Assembly: GCF_003046475.1 (NCBI RefSeq)
Contig: NZ_PZZZ01000002.1
Location: forward strand, 639,366 to 703,365
Reading direction: 5' to 3'
DNA: 64,000 nt
Origin: Mycoplana dimorpha
Lineage (GTDB): Bacteria; Pseudomonadota; Alphaproteobacteria; Rhizobiales; Rhizobiaceae
The notes beneath the pieces were generated by a model. That model was not told the DNA's origin. It did not search any database and saw only the letters and a program-made list of their open reading frames with translations. This document shows, piece after piece, positions 38,451-47,223 of this stretch (position 1 is its first letter; each line of letters opens with the position of its first letter). The translations under genes and the position numbers were made by a program.

Positions 38451-39485
38451 TTACATCTCCGGGCCGTCGTTGAAGCCGACCTTGTCGACCAGCTCGGAGG
38501 CCTTCTTGCGGTTGGCGGCGATGTCGGTGAGCGGGAGCGTGTCGGCCTTGAGCGTGCCGAACGACTTGACGATGTCGGACGGCTCCTTGCCGGGCATCAC
38601 CGGATATTCGAACACCTGCTCGGCATAGATCTGCTGGGCTTCGCCGGAAGCGAGGAAGTCGATCAGCTTCTGGGCGTTTTCCTTGTGGGGTGCATACTTG
38701 GCCATCGCCACGCCGGAGATGTTGACGTGCGTGCCGCGGTCATTGGCGTTCGGGAGCAGCACCTTGATGGCGTTCGCCCACTCCTTCTGCTCCGGCTCCT
38801 TCTCGTTGGTCATCATCAGGCCGACGTAATAGGAGTTGCCGAGCGCGAGGTCGCACTCGCCCGAGTAGATCGCCTTGGCCTGGTCGCGGTCGCTGCCGTC
38901 GGGCTTGCGGGCGAGGTTGTTCTTCAGGCCCGTCAGCCACTTCTCGGTCTCGGCCTCGCCATGATGGGCGATCATCGAGGCGAATAGGCCGATGTTGTAG
39001 GAATGCTGGCCGTCGCGGCTGCAGATCTTGCCTTTCCACTTGGGATCCGCCAGTTCCTCGTAGGTGATCGCGTCCTGCGCTACGCGATCTTTCGAGGCGT
39101 AGACGACGCGGCCGCGCGTGGTCAGCCCGACCCAGGCGCCATCCGGGTCGCGATACTGGGCCGGGATGTCGCTGTCGATGACGGCGCTCTTGATCGGTTG
39201 CGTGATGCCGGCTTCCTTGGCTTCGGTGAGACGGCTGATGTCCACGGTGAGGATCACGTCGGCCGGGGAGTTTTCGCCCTCAGCCTTGATGCGCTCGACC
39301 AGACCCTTGTCGAGAAACAGCACGTTGGTCGTGATCCCGGTTTCCGCCTTGAAGCGATCCAGCAGCGGCTGAATGAGATCGAGCTGGCGGTACGAATAGA
39401 TGTTGACCTCGCCTTCGGCGAGCGCCGGGCCGGCTGCGATGGCTGCGACGGACAGTGCGAGTGCGAACTTTGTGAACTGGGCCAA
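38451..39485 (-). CDS. fbpA: Iron(III) ABC transporter substrate-binding protein
   Basis: A 344-residue periplasmic ferric-binding protein. The signal peptide is LALSVAAIAAGPALAEG with cleavage after ALA. The mature start EVNIYSYRQLDLIQPLLDRF and the C-terminal paired tyrosines in GNSYYVGLMM are those of FbpA/AfuA proteins that ligate ferric iron. It is divergent from rirA, the iron-responsive repressor, which supports iron regulation. The presumed permease is at 16,764 and no ATPase is near, so the transporter is split in the genome. Confidence 0.9.
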   Translation of the reverse strand: MAQFTKFALALSVAAIAAGPALAEGEVNIYSYRQLDLIQPLLDRFKAETGITTNVLFLDKGLVERIKAEGENSPADVILTVDISRLTEAKEAGITQPIKSAVIDSDIPAQYRDPDGAWVGLTTRGRVVYASKDRVAQDAITYEELADPKWKGKICSRDGQHSYNIGLFASMIAHHGEAETEKWLTGLKNNLARKPDGSDRDQAKAIYSGECDLALGNSYYVGLMMTNEKEPEQKEWANAIKVLLPNANDRGTHVNISGVAMAKYAPHKENAQKLIDFLASGEAQQIYAEQVFEYPVMPGKEPSDIVKSFGTLKADTLPLTDIAANRKKASELVDKVGFNDGPEM

Positions 39486-39592
39486 GGGAGTGTTTCCTCT
39501 TAATCTTAACTGGCAAAGTCACCTTTAACCCGGCATTTTTCCCAGTCAACCACCCGAGACGCTTATAACATGATTTTTACTTTCCGGTTTTC

Positions 39593-39625
39593 TGGAATTG
39601 TTCCAAACTACGAGACGTCCTATAT
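39593..39625 (+). promoter_or_regulatory. rirA promoter with ICE-like palindrome
   Basis: TGGAATTGTTCCA at 39593-39605 is a perfect palindrome (TGGAA-TTG-TTCCA). It resembles the Irr box TTTAGAA-N3-TTCTAAA in core and spacing. It overlaps the probable -35 region; CTATAT at 39620-39625 is a typical rhizobial -10. This suggests repression of rirA by Irr under low iron. Confidence 0.5.
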
Positions 39626-39657
39626 GTAGGGCACAGAGAACGGAATCGGAGCCGGAA

Positions 39658-40116
39658 ATGCGCCTGACGAAACAGACGAACTATGCCGTTAGGCTGTTGA
39701 TGTACTGTGCCGCAAATGGCGACCGGCTGAGCCGGGTTCCCGAGATCGCCAAGGCCTATGGGGTTTCGGAACTGTTTCTGTTCAAGATTCTGCAGCCGCT
39801 GACGCGCGCCGGTCTGGTCGAGACGGTGCGGGGGCGCAACGGCGGGGTTCGCCTGCCGAAGCCGGCGGCCGAAATCAGCCTGTTCGACGTCGTGCGGGTG
39901 ACGGAGGATTCCTTTGCCATGGCGGAGTGCTTCGAGGCGGGAGAGATCGAGTGTCCGCTGGTCGATAGTTGCGGCCTGAACACGGCGCTTCGCAAGGCAC
40001 TCAACGCCTTCTTCGAAGTGCTGCAGCAGTATACGATCGACGACCTGGTCAAGGCGCGTCCGCAGATAAGTTTCCTTCTCGGGCTGGAGGATGTCCAGCG
40101 CCAGCCGGCGGCCTGA
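39658..40116 (+). CDS. rirA: Iron-responsive regulator, Rrf2 family
   Basis: A 152-residue Rrf2-type regulator. The winged helix is LTKQTNYAVRLLMYCAANGD followed by IAKAYGVSELFLFKILQPL. Cysteines 91, 99 and 105 (ECFEAGEIECPLVDSCG) match the three cluster ligands of RirA. RirA represses iron-uptake genes when iron is plentiful, with a [4Fe-4S] cluster that decays at low iron. The ATG at 39658 (MRLTKQTNY) is the family start. It is divergent from fbpA. Confidence 0.95.
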   Translation: MRLTKQTNYAVRLLMYCAANGDRLSRVPEIAKAYGVSELFLFKILQPLTRAGLVETVRGRNGGVRLPKPAAEISLFDVVRVTEDSFAMAECFEAGEIECPLVDSCGLNTALRKALNAFFEVLQQYTIDDLVKARPQISFLLGLEDVQRQPAA

Positions 40117-40416
40117 CCCGACGATCCGCTGCACGGGACCGGACCATGTGGCCGGGGCGACTTGCCCAAGGCCTTTTCGGGGGCGGTGCTTTCCACAAAA
40201 ACTTGCGTCGCTCCAGCCGGGGCCGAGGCCGGAAAAACAGCGGGGAAACAGGCTTTTGAGCATGTTTTTCTCTGCTGTTTTACATACGGATAAAATTATT
40301 CGCGGAGTTATTGCATTCCCGCGGCAAATATCGTTCCATCCGCGCAAGGCCGGGGCCCTGAATGCACCCGCGCCCCCGACTGCGAGAGAACAAGAAACAA
40401 ACCTGGGAAGCACGCT
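40117..40416. other. 300-base region upstream of dppA
   Basis: No gene is supported. AT-rich sequence around 40,258-40,330 (ACATACGGATAAAATTATTC) is the likely promoter area, but I cannot fix a -35/-10 pair. A GCGGAG...CCCGCGG pairing is possible near 40,300-40,322. Confidence 0.35.
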
Positions 40417-42012
40417 ATGAAAAAGCTGACTACTCTCCTTGCGGCGACCGCGCTCGCCTCCGTGATGGGTTCGGCCGCCTGGTCGAAGACGCTCGTTTAT
40501 TGCTCGGAAGGCTCGCCGGAAGGCTTCGACCCCGGCATGTACACCGCCGGCACCACTTTCGACGCCTCCTCGCGCACCGTCTACAGCCGCCTGGTCGAGT
40601 TCAAGCACGGCGGTACCGAAATCGAGCCCGGTCTGGCCGAGAGCTGGGAAGTCTCCGACGACGGCACGGTTTACACCTTCAAGCTGCGCCCCGGTGTCAA
40701 GTTCCAGACCACCGACTTCTTCACTCCGACCCGCGACCTGAACGCCGACGACGTGATCTTCTCGTTCGAGCGGCAGTACAAGGAAGACAACAAGTGGAAC
40801 AAGTATGTCGCAGGCGCGTCCTGGGAATACTTCGCCGGCATGGGCCTGCCGGAACTGATCAAGTCGATCGAGAAGGTTGACGATCTCACCGTCAAGTTCA
40901 CGCTGAACCGCCCGGAGGCACCGTTCCTTGCCAACCTCGGCATGGACTTCGCGTCGATCCTGTCGAAGGAATACGCCGACAAGCTCGAAGCCGACGGCAA
41001 GATGGAGCTGATGAACCAGCAGCCGGTGGGCACGGGTCCCTTCACCTTCGTCGCCTACCAGCCGGACGCTGCGATCCGCTACAAGGCCAACCCGGACTAC
41101 TACGCCGGCAAGGAGAAGATCGACGACCTCGTGTTCGCGATCACCACCGACGCTGCGGTTCGCGCGCAGAAGCTGAAGGCCGGCGAATGCCACATCATGC
41201 CTTATCCGAACGCCGCTGACGTGGAAGGCCTGAAGGCCGATCCGAACCTGACGGTGATGGAGCAGGAAGGCCTGAACGTCGCCTACCTCGCCTACAACAC
41301 CCTGGTCGCTCCGTTCGACAAGGTGGAAGTGCGCAAGGCGCTCAACATGGCAGTCAACAAGCAGGCCATCGTCGATGCCGTCTTCCAGGGTGCCGCGACG
41401 GTCGCCAAGAACCCGATCCCGCCGACCATGTGGTCGTACAACGACGCTGTCGAGGACGACAAGTACGATCCCGAAGCCGCCAAGAAGATGCTTTCCGATG
41501 CCGGCGTCTCCGACCTGAAGATGAAGATCTGGGCCATGCCGGTCTCGCGTCCCTACATGCTCAACGCGCGCCGCGCCGCCGAGCTGATGCAGGCCGACCT
41601 GGCGAAGGTCGGTGTGCAGGCCGAGATCGTCTCGTTCGAATGGGCCGAATACCTGAAGCGCTCCTCCGACAAGGATCGCGACGGCGCGGTCATCCTCGGC
41701 TGGACCGGCGACAACGGCGATCCCGACAACTTCATGCACACGCTGCTCGGCTGTGACGCTGTCGGCGGCAACAACCGCGCGCAGTGGTGCAACAAGGAGT
41801 TCGACGACCTGATGACGAAGGCCAAGGTTACGGCCGACGTCGCAGAGCGCACGAAGTACTACGAGGAAGCCCAGGTGATCTTCAAGCGGGAAGCGCCCTG
41901 GAACACCCTCGACCACTCCCTCGTCGTGATGCCGATGAGCAAGAAGGTCTCGGGCTTCATGATGGATCCGCTCGGCATTCACCGCTTTGACGGTGTCGAC
42001 ATCGCCGAGTAA
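40417..42012 (+). CDS. dppA: Dipeptide ABC transporter substrate-binding protein
   Basis: A 531-residue periplasmic protein of the SBP_bac_5 family. It has a signal peptide (LLAATALASVMGSAAWSKT), the mature start LVYCSEGSPEGFDPGMYTAG of DppA, and the late block YEEAQVIFKREAPWNTLDHS. It binds di- and tripeptides, possibly also heme or delta-aminolevulinate as known for DppA. First gene of dppABCDF; a 13-base-pair hairpin with five T residues separates it from dppB and should give it higher mRNA levels. Confidence 0.93.
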   Translation: MKKLTTLLAATALASVMGSAAWSKTLVYCSEGSPEGFDPGMYTAGTTFDASSRTVYSRLVEFKHGGTEIEPGLAESWEVSDDGTVYTFKLRPGVKFQTTDFFTPTRDLNADDVIFSFERQYKEDNKWNKYVAGASWEYFAGMGLPELIKSIEKVDDLTVKFTLNRPEAPFLANLGMDFASILSKEYADKLEADGKMELMNQQPVGTGPFTFVAYQPDAAIRYKANPDYYAGKEKIDDLVFAITTDAAVRAQKLKAGECHIMPYPNAADVEGLKADPNLTVMEQEGLNVAYLAYNTLVAPFDKVEVRKALNMAVNKQAIVDAVFQGAATVAKNPIPPTMWSYNDAVEDDKYDPEAAKKMLSDAGVSDLKMKIWAMPVSRPYMLNARRAAELMQADLAKVGVQAEIVSFEWAEYLKRSSDKDRDGAVILGWTGDNGDPDNFMHTLLGCDAVGGNNRAQWCNKEFDDLMTKAKVTADVAERTKYYEEAQVIFKREAPWNTLDHSLVVMPMSKKVSGFMMDPLGIHRFDGVDIAE

Positions 42013-42053
42013 ACTGACAATCTGAACAGCACGCCACCAAAGAGCGTGCGTGG

Positions 42054-42088
42054 CCGGCGGCTCGAAGACATTCGGGCCGCCGGTTTTT
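42054..42088 (+). terminator. Terminator/attenuator between dppA and dppB
   Basis: CCGGCGGCTCGAA at 42054-42066 pairs with TTCGGGCCGCCGG at 42071-42083 (one T:G pair) around GACA, followed by five T residues at 42084-42088. It is only 20 bases before dppB, so read-through must occur for the downstream genes. Confidence 0.85.
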
Positions 42089-42108
42089 CCAACAGGGATT
42101 TGGCTCCC

Positions 42109-43113
42109 ATGCTACGTTTCATACTCGGACGGCTGGCCGTCCTGATACCGACTTTTGTCGGGGTATCGATCATCGCCTTCTCCTTCATCCGGCTTCTTCC
42201 CGGCGATCCGGTCATGTTGATGTCCGGCGAGCGCGTGATGTCGCCCGAACGCCATGCCGAGCTGATGCACCAGCTCGGCCTCGACCGACCGCTCTACATC
42301 CAGTATTTCGATTATTTGGGTGGGTTGGTGACCGGCGATTTCGGCAGCTCGATCGTCACCAAGCGACCGGTACTGGTCGACTTCATGCAGCTTTTCCCGG
42401 CCACGCTCGAGCTGTCGCTCTGTGCGATCATCCTTGCGATCTGTCTTGGCATTCCGGCCGGTGTTCTGGCCGCGGTCAAGCGCGGCTCCTGGCTCGACCA
42501 GACCGTTATGGGCGCCGCGCTCGTCGGCTACTCCATGCCGATCTTCTGGTGGGGGCTGCTGCTTATCATCTTCTTCTCCGGCTATCTCGGCTGGACGCCC
42601 GTCTCGGGCCGCATCTCGCTGATGTACTTCTTCCCGCCCGTCACCGGCTTCATGCTGATCGACAGTCTGTTGTCGGGGCAAGCGGGCGCCTTCAAGTCGG
42701 CGTTGACCTACCTGATCCTGCCGACGATCGTGCTTGCGACGATTCCGCTCGCCGTCATCGCCCGGCAGACCCGCTCGGCCATGCTCGAAGTCTTGGGCGA
42801 GGACTATGTCCGGACCGCCCGCTCCAAGGGCCTGTCGCCGTTCCGCATCGTCGGCATACACGCCCTTCGCAACGCCATGATACCGGTGATCACCACCATC
42901 GGCCTGCAGGTCGGCGTGCTGCTCGCCGGCGCGATCCTGACCGAGACGATCTTCTCCTGGCCCGGCATCGGGAAATGGATGGTCGATTCCGTGTTCAAGC
43001 GTGACTATGCCGTGGTGCAGGGCGGACTGATGCTCATCGCCGGTATCATCATGCTGGTCAATCTTGTCGTCGACCTCACCTACGGGCTCGTCAACCCGCG
43101 AATCCGGCACTAG
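42109..43113 (+). CDS. dppB: Dipeptide ABC transporter permease
   Basis: A 334-residue membrane permease with about six helices. The N-terminal helix LRFILGRLAVLIPTFVGVSI and following LLPGDPVMLM are standard for DppB/OppB, and the coupling loop reads ARSKGLSPFRIVGIHALRNA near residue 245. It forms half of the channel. ATG at 42109 is chosen, with AGGGA about 12 bases upstream; the in-frame start at 42046 lies inside the hairpin. Confidence 0.94.
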   Translation: MLRFILGRLAVLIPTFVGVSIIAFSFIRLLPGDPVMLMSGERVMSPERHAELMHQLGLDRPLYIQYFDYLGGLVTGDFGSSIVTKRPVLVDFMQLFPATLELSLCAIILAICLGIPAGVLAAVKRGSWLDQTVMGAALVGYSMPIFWWGLLLIIFFSGYLGWTPVSGRISLMYFFPPVTGFMLIDSLLSGQAGAFKSALTYLILPTIVLATIPLAVIARQTRSAMLEVLGEDYVRTARSKGLSPFRIVGIHALRNAMIPVITTIGLQVGVLLAGAILTETIFSWPGIGKWMVDSVFKRDYAVVQGGLMLIAGIIMLVNLVVDLTYGLVNPRIRH

Positions 43114-43124
43114 GAGGTGGCAAA

Positions 43125-44045
43125 ATGACTGCAATCGAAAGCAAGCCTGCCGAAGCCGTCGTGAAGGCCAAGGCTACGACCCACCCGTCGGCCCTGTCGG
43201 AATTCTGGTTCTATTTCTCCCGCAACAAGGGCGCGGTGATCGGCCTTGTGATCTTCCTCGTCATTCTTGTCGTGGCAGTTTTCGCACCGTTCGTTGCGCC
43301 GCATAGTCCCAGCCAGCAGAACCGCGAACTGCTGCTGTTGCCGCCGGCCTTTCAGCAAGGCGGTAACTGGAGTTTCGTTCTCGGCACGGATGCCGTCGGT
43401 CGCGACATCCTCTCGCGGCTGATCTACGGGGCGCGTTTCTCGCTCTTCATCGGCCTTGTCGTCGTGACGCTGTCGGTGATATCCGGCGTGCTGATAGGCC
43501 TCGTCGCCGGCTATTTCCGCGGCAAGGTCGACACCGTCATCATGCGCGTCATGGACATCATCCTGGCATTCCCGTCGCTGCTGCTCGCACTTGTGCTGGT
43601 GGCCGTGCTGGGGCCGGGCCTGCTGAATGCCATGATCGCGATCTCGCTCGTCAACCAGCCGCATTTCGTGCGCCTGACACGCGCCTCGGTGATGACCGAG
43701 CGCACCAAGGAATATGTGATCGGTTCGCAGGTCGCCGGCGCAGGCACGCTGCGGCTGATGTTCAAGACGATCCTGCCGAACTGCCTGGCGCCGCTGATCG
43801 TTCAGGCGACGCTGGCCTTTTCGGCGGCAATCCTCGACGCAGCAGCTCTCGGCTTCCTTGGCATGGGCGCTCAGCCGCCGACGCCGGAGTGGGGTACGAT
43901 GCTGGCAGAAGCACGCGAGTTCATCCAGCGCGCCTGGTGGGTCGTGACCTTCCCCGGCCTTGCCATCCTCATCACCGTGCTTGCCATCAACCTGATGGGT
44001 GACGGCCTGCGCGATGCCCTCGACCCCAAGCTGAAGAGGTCGTGA
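43125..44045 (+). CDS. dppC: Dipeptide ABC transporter permease
   Basis: A 306-residue second permease. It has the DppC/OppC N-terminal helix after FWFYFSRNKGAVIGL and the motif LGTDAVGRDILSRLIYGARFS, with the coupling loop GSQVAGAGTLRLMFKTILPN. The GGAGG ribosome site overlaps the dppB stop codon region. Its stop codon overlaps an alternative GTG of dppD. Confidence 0.94.
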   Translation: MTAIESKPAEAVVKAKATTHPSALSEFWFYFSRNKGAVIGLVIFLVILVVAVFAPFVAPHSPSQQNRELLLLPPAFQQGGNWSFVLGTDAVGRDILSRLIYGARFSLFIGLVVVTLSVISGVLIGLVAGYFRGKVDTVIMRVMDIILAFPSLLLALVLVAVLGPGLLNAMIAISLVNQPHFVRLTRASVMTERTKEYVIGSQVAGAGTLRLMFKTILPNCLAPLIVQATLAFSAAILDAAALGFLGMGAQPPTPEWGTMLAEAREFIQRAWWVVTFPGLAILITVLAINLMGDGLRDALDPKLKRS

Positions 44046-44050
44046 TCTCC

Positions 44051-45064
44051 ATGTCCCTTCTCGAAATCAAAAATCTGACCGTCGAGTTTGAAACCTCCTC
44101 CGGTCTGTTCCGTGCCGTGGACGGCGTGTCCCTGTCCTGCGACAAGGGCGAAATCCTGTCGATCGTCGGCGAATCCGGGTCGGGCAAGTCCGTCTCCATG
44201 CTGGCGGTCATGGGCCTTCTGCCATGGACGGCGAAGATTACCGCCGACCGCATGGCGTTCGACGGCAAGGACCTGCTGAAAATGTCGCCGCGCCAACGCC
44301 GCAAGATTATCGGCAAGGACATTGCCATGATCTTCCAGGAGCCGATGTCGAGCCTCAATCCCTGCTTCACGGTCGGCTACCAGCTCGGCGAGACGCTGCG
44401 CTTCCACATGGGGCTTGGTCGCGCCGCCCGGCGCCAGCGCTCGATCGAGCTCCTGCGCCTCGTCGGCATCCCGGCGCCGGAAGACCGGCTGTCGAACTAC
44501 CCCCACCAGATGTCCGGCGGCATGAGCCAGCGCGTCATGATCGCCATGGCGCTCGCCTGCAATCCGAAGCTGCTGATCGCCGACGAGCCGACCACGGCGC
44601 TCGACGTGACGATCCAGGCGCAGATCCTTGATCTGCTGGTTCGCTTGCAGAAGGAACATGGCATGGCGCTGGTGCTGATCACCCACGACATGGGCGTCGT
44701 CGCCGAAACCGCTGAGCGCGTCCAGGTGCAGTATGCCGGCCAGAAAGTAGAGGAGCAGCCGGTCAAGGAACTGTTCCGCGATCCGCACCATCCCTACACG
44801 GCAGCCCTTCTGTCCTCGCTGCCGGAGCGGGCCACCGTCGGCGGGCGCCTGCCGTCGATCCCGGGCGTCGTGCCCGGCCAGCACGACCGGCCGACGGGCT
44901 GTCTCTTCTCGCCGCGCTGTACCTTTGCCACCGACCTCTGCCGTCGGAGCGTGACGCTGCAGCCGCCCTCGCTCGGCAGTGCGCTGTGCAACTACCCGCT
45001 CGTGGGCGGCGTCCCGCAGAACCACCCCGGCAAGACTGCCGCACTGGCCGAGGAGCGCGCCTGA
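44051..45064 (+). CDS. dppD: Dipeptide ABC transporter ATP-binding protein
   Basis: A 337-residue ATPase of the DppD/OppD group. Walker A is [11 protein letters not shown], the signature [15 protein letters not shown], Walker [13 protein letters not shown]. The C-terminal oligopeptide domain contains four cysteines ([14 protein letters not shown]) that probably bind an iron-sulfur cluster, as known for OppD/DppD. ATG at 44051 is preceded by AGAGG; a GTG at 44042 is too close to that site. It overlaps dppF by one base. Confidence 0.94.
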   Translation: MSLLEIKNLTVEFETSSGLFRAVDGVSLSCDKGEILSIVGESGSGKSVSMLAVMGLLPWTAKITADRMAFDGKDLLKMSPRQRRKIIGKDIAMIFQEPMSSLNPCFTVGYQLGETLRFHMGLGRAARRQRSIELLRLVGIPAPEDRLSNYPHQMSGGMSQRVMIAMALACNPKLLIADEPTTALDVTIQAQILDLLVRLQKEHGMALVLITHDMGVVAETAERVQVQYAGQKVEEQPVKELFRDPHHPYTAALLSSLPERATVGGRLPSIPGVVPGQHDRPTGCLFSPRCTFATDLCRRSVTLQPPSLGSALCNYPLVGGVPQNHPGKTAALAEERA

Positions 45065-46014
45065 TGAGTGAACCCGTCCTGCAGGGAAAGGACCTTTCCC
45101 GCTTCTATTCCGTCAAGCGCGGGATGTTCAAACCGGAGGCGATCGTTCGGGCGCTGAACGGCGTCACCTTCGAGCTCCATTCGGGCAAGACGCTTGCCGT
45201 CGTCGGTGAATCCGGTTGCGGCAAGTCCACGCTCGCCCGCCTGGTCACCATGATCGAGGATCCGAGCGCGGGTTCGCTCCTGATCGACGGCAAGCCGGCT
45301 CATGTCGGCGACAAGTCGCTGCGCAGTCTCGTGCAGATCGTCTTCCAGAACCCCTACGGCTCCCTCAATCCGCGCCAGAAGGTCGGAACCATCCTCGAGG
45401 AGCCGCTCGTCATCAACACCAGGGACGATGCGGCGACGCGCCGCCGCAAGGTCGAGGAGATGATGACGAAGGTGGGGCTGCGGCCGGAACATTACGATCG
45501 CTACCCGCACATGTTCTCCGGCGGCCAGCGCCAGCGCATCGCGATCGCCCGCGCGCTGATGCTGCGGCCGAAGGTCCTGGTGCTCGACGAGCCGGTCTCC
45601 GCGCTGGACCTGTCGATCCAGGCGCAGGTTCTGAACCTGTTGATGGACCTGCAGAAGGAGATGGGGCTTGCCTATCTCTTCATCTCGCACGGTCTATCGG
45701 TCGTACGCCACATCGCCGACGAGGTGATGGTGATGTATCTCGGCCGCCCGGTGGAGATGGGCACGGCGGAAAGCGTGTTCGCCCACCCGAAGCATCCCTA
45801 TACGGCAGCCCTTCTCTCGGCCACGCCGATGGCCGATCCGGAAGGCAAGCGCGAGCGCATCCAGTTGCAGGGCGAACTGCCTTCGCCGCTGAAGCCACCG
45901 GCAGGTTGCCCGTTCAACCCGCGTTGCTGGCGGGCGACCGAGGAGTGCCGCCAGGCCATGCCGCCGCTCGAGGGGGACGAAGCCCAGCAGTTCGCCTGCT
46001 ATCATCCGCTTTGA
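45064..46014 (+). CDS. dppF: Dipeptide ABC transporter ATP-binding protein
   Basis: A 316-residue ATPase, partner of DppD. Walker A is GESGCGKSTLARL, signature FSGGQRQRIAIARAL, Walker B VLVLDEPVSALD. The C-terminal segment has CPFNPRCWRATEEC with cysteines arranged as in cluster-binding relatives. Start ATG overlaps the dppD stop (ATGA). The gluconate kinase gene follows after 3 bases and is probably co-transcribed. Confidence 0.94.
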   Translation: MSEPVLQGKDLSRFYSVKRGMFKPEAIVRALNGVTFELHSGKTLAVVGESGCGKSTLARLVTMIEDPSAGSLLIDGKPAHVGDKSLRSLVQIVFQNPYGSLNPRQKVGTILEEPLVINTRDDAATRRRKVEEMMTKVGLRPEHYDRYPHMFSGGQRQRIAIARALMLRPKVLVLDEPVSALDLSIQAQVLNLLMDLQKEMGLAYLFISHGLSVVRHIADEVMVMYLGRPVEMGTAESVFAHPKHPYTAALLSATPMADPEGKRERIQLQGELPSPLKPPAGCPFNPRCWRATEECRQAMPPLEGDEAQQFACYHPL

Positions 46015-46017
46015 GCG

Positions 46018-46584
46018 ATGGACGTGCCAGCGCAAGCAGGGACTAATGCTGACGCCGCACCGCGGCGCATCGTCGTCATGGGCGTCAGCGGCTCCGGCAA
46101 GACTTCCGTGGCCGAGGCGCTGGCACGCCGGCTCGGGCTTGCCTTCCTCGAAGGCGACCGGCTCCACCCCAGGGAAAACATCGACAAGATGTCGAAAGGG
46201 ATCCCGCTGAGCGATACGGATCGCTGGCCTTGGTTGGACCGGATCGGCGAGCATCTGCACGCCGCGACGGCGGAGGGGCAGGGCATCGTCGTTTCCTGTT
46301 CGGCCCTGAAGCGCGCCTATCGCGACCGGCTTAGGTCGGCCGCGGGCGGCCGGCTCACCTTCCTGTTTCTCGACGGCAGCCGCGACCTGCTGCTTGCGCG
46401 CATGCAGGCGCGCTCGGGCCATTTCATGCCCGCGAGCCTCCTCGACAGCCAGTTCGCCGCGCTCGAGGATCCCACCGGCGAGCCTGACGTCGTCGCCGTC
46501 GGCATCGATGCCACGCTGGGATCGATCGTCGAAGACAGCCTCGTGCGGCTGGCCGCTCTCTGGAAGACGCAACCCGCCTCCTGA
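46018..46584 (+). CDS. gntK: Gluconokinase
   Basis: A 188-residue GntK/IdnK-type kinase that makes 6-phosphogluconate, feeding the Entner-Doudoroff path. Walker A GVSGSGKTSVAEAL lies at residues about 22-35, followed by EGDRLHPRENIDKMSKGIPL and the hallmark VSCSALKRAYRDRLR. It follows dppF by 3 bases. The first 16 residues (MDVPAQAGTNADAAP) are an extension before the fold. Its link to a peptide importer is by position only. Confidence 0.93.
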   Translation: MDVPAQAGTNADAAPRRIVVMGVSGSGKTSVAEALARRLGLAFLEGDRLHPRENIDKMSKGIPLSDTDRWPWLDRIGEHLHAATAEGQGIVVSCSALKRAYRDRLRSAAGGRLTFLFLDGSRDLLLARMQARSGHFMPASLLDSQFAALEDPTGEPDVVAVGIDATLGSIVEDSLVRLAALWKTQPAS

Positions 46585-46817
46585 AGCAGATCGCACGACC
46601 GATGCGCGCCGTTCCGCACCGCCATTTCGGCAGGCAGCCCTTGCCGGCGCGACGCAACTCTTTGGCGGGGCAATAGCCGACCGCACAATCGCGCTGGCAA
46701 AGCGCCCGTCGCAATCGTATAGACCTTCTGCCGCTGCAGATGCCCGCCGGCGGGTGGCTGTACCGTCCGCTGGGCGGGGCCTCAGGGCTTGATCAGTTAA
46801 ACGACAGGAACGAACCG

Positions 46818-47165
46818 ATGACCATTACTCGCTTTGAAACCGGTGCGCGCATGAGCCAGGCCGTCATTCACAACGGCACGGTCTATCTGGCCGGCCAGGT
46901 CGGCGAGGCCGGCGCCGACGTCACCACGCAGACCCAGCAGATCTTGGCCCAGATCGATCGCCTGCTGGCGCTTGCAGGTTCCGACAAGACCCGCATCCTT
47001 TCAGCCCAGATCTGGCTCGCCGACATGGCGGACTTCCAGAAGATGAACGCCGTCTGGGACGCCTGGGTCGCTCCCGGCCACGCTCCGGCGCGCGCCACCG
47101 GCGAATCGAAGCTGGCCACCCCGGCCCATCTCGTCGAGATCATCATTACGGCCGCAGTGGCCTGA
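46818..47165 (+). CDS. RidA/YjgF-family protein
   Basis: A 115-residue RidA superfamily protein, of the trimeric type that hydrolyses reactive enamines or imines. The pattern NGTVYLAGQVGEAGADVTTQTQQIL followed by LADMADFQKMNAVWDAWV is typical; the C-terminal ARATGESKLATPAHLVEI carries the conserved Arg and Glu. ATG at 46818 has AGGAA upstream. Stand-alone gene, followed by an 11-base-pair hairpin. Confidence 0.88.
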   Translation: MTITRFETGARMSQAVIHNGTVYLAGQVGEAGADVTTQTQQILAQIDRLLALAGSDKTRILSAQIWLADMADFQKMNAVWDAWVAPGHAPARATGESKLATPAHLVEIIITAAVA

Positions 47166-47181
47166 GCTTCAACCGTCAGAC

Positions 47182-47207
47182 GAGGGCGGGCCAGGCGGCC
47201 CGCCCTC
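47182..47207. terminator. Hairpin between ridA-like gene and phyR
   Basis: GAGGGCGGGCC at 47182-47192 pairs perfectly with GGCCCGCCCTC at 47197-47207. No T-run follows on either strand, but its place between convergent genes suggests a terminator. Confidence 0.65.
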
Positions 47208-47223
47208 TCAAAGTGTTGGAGGA

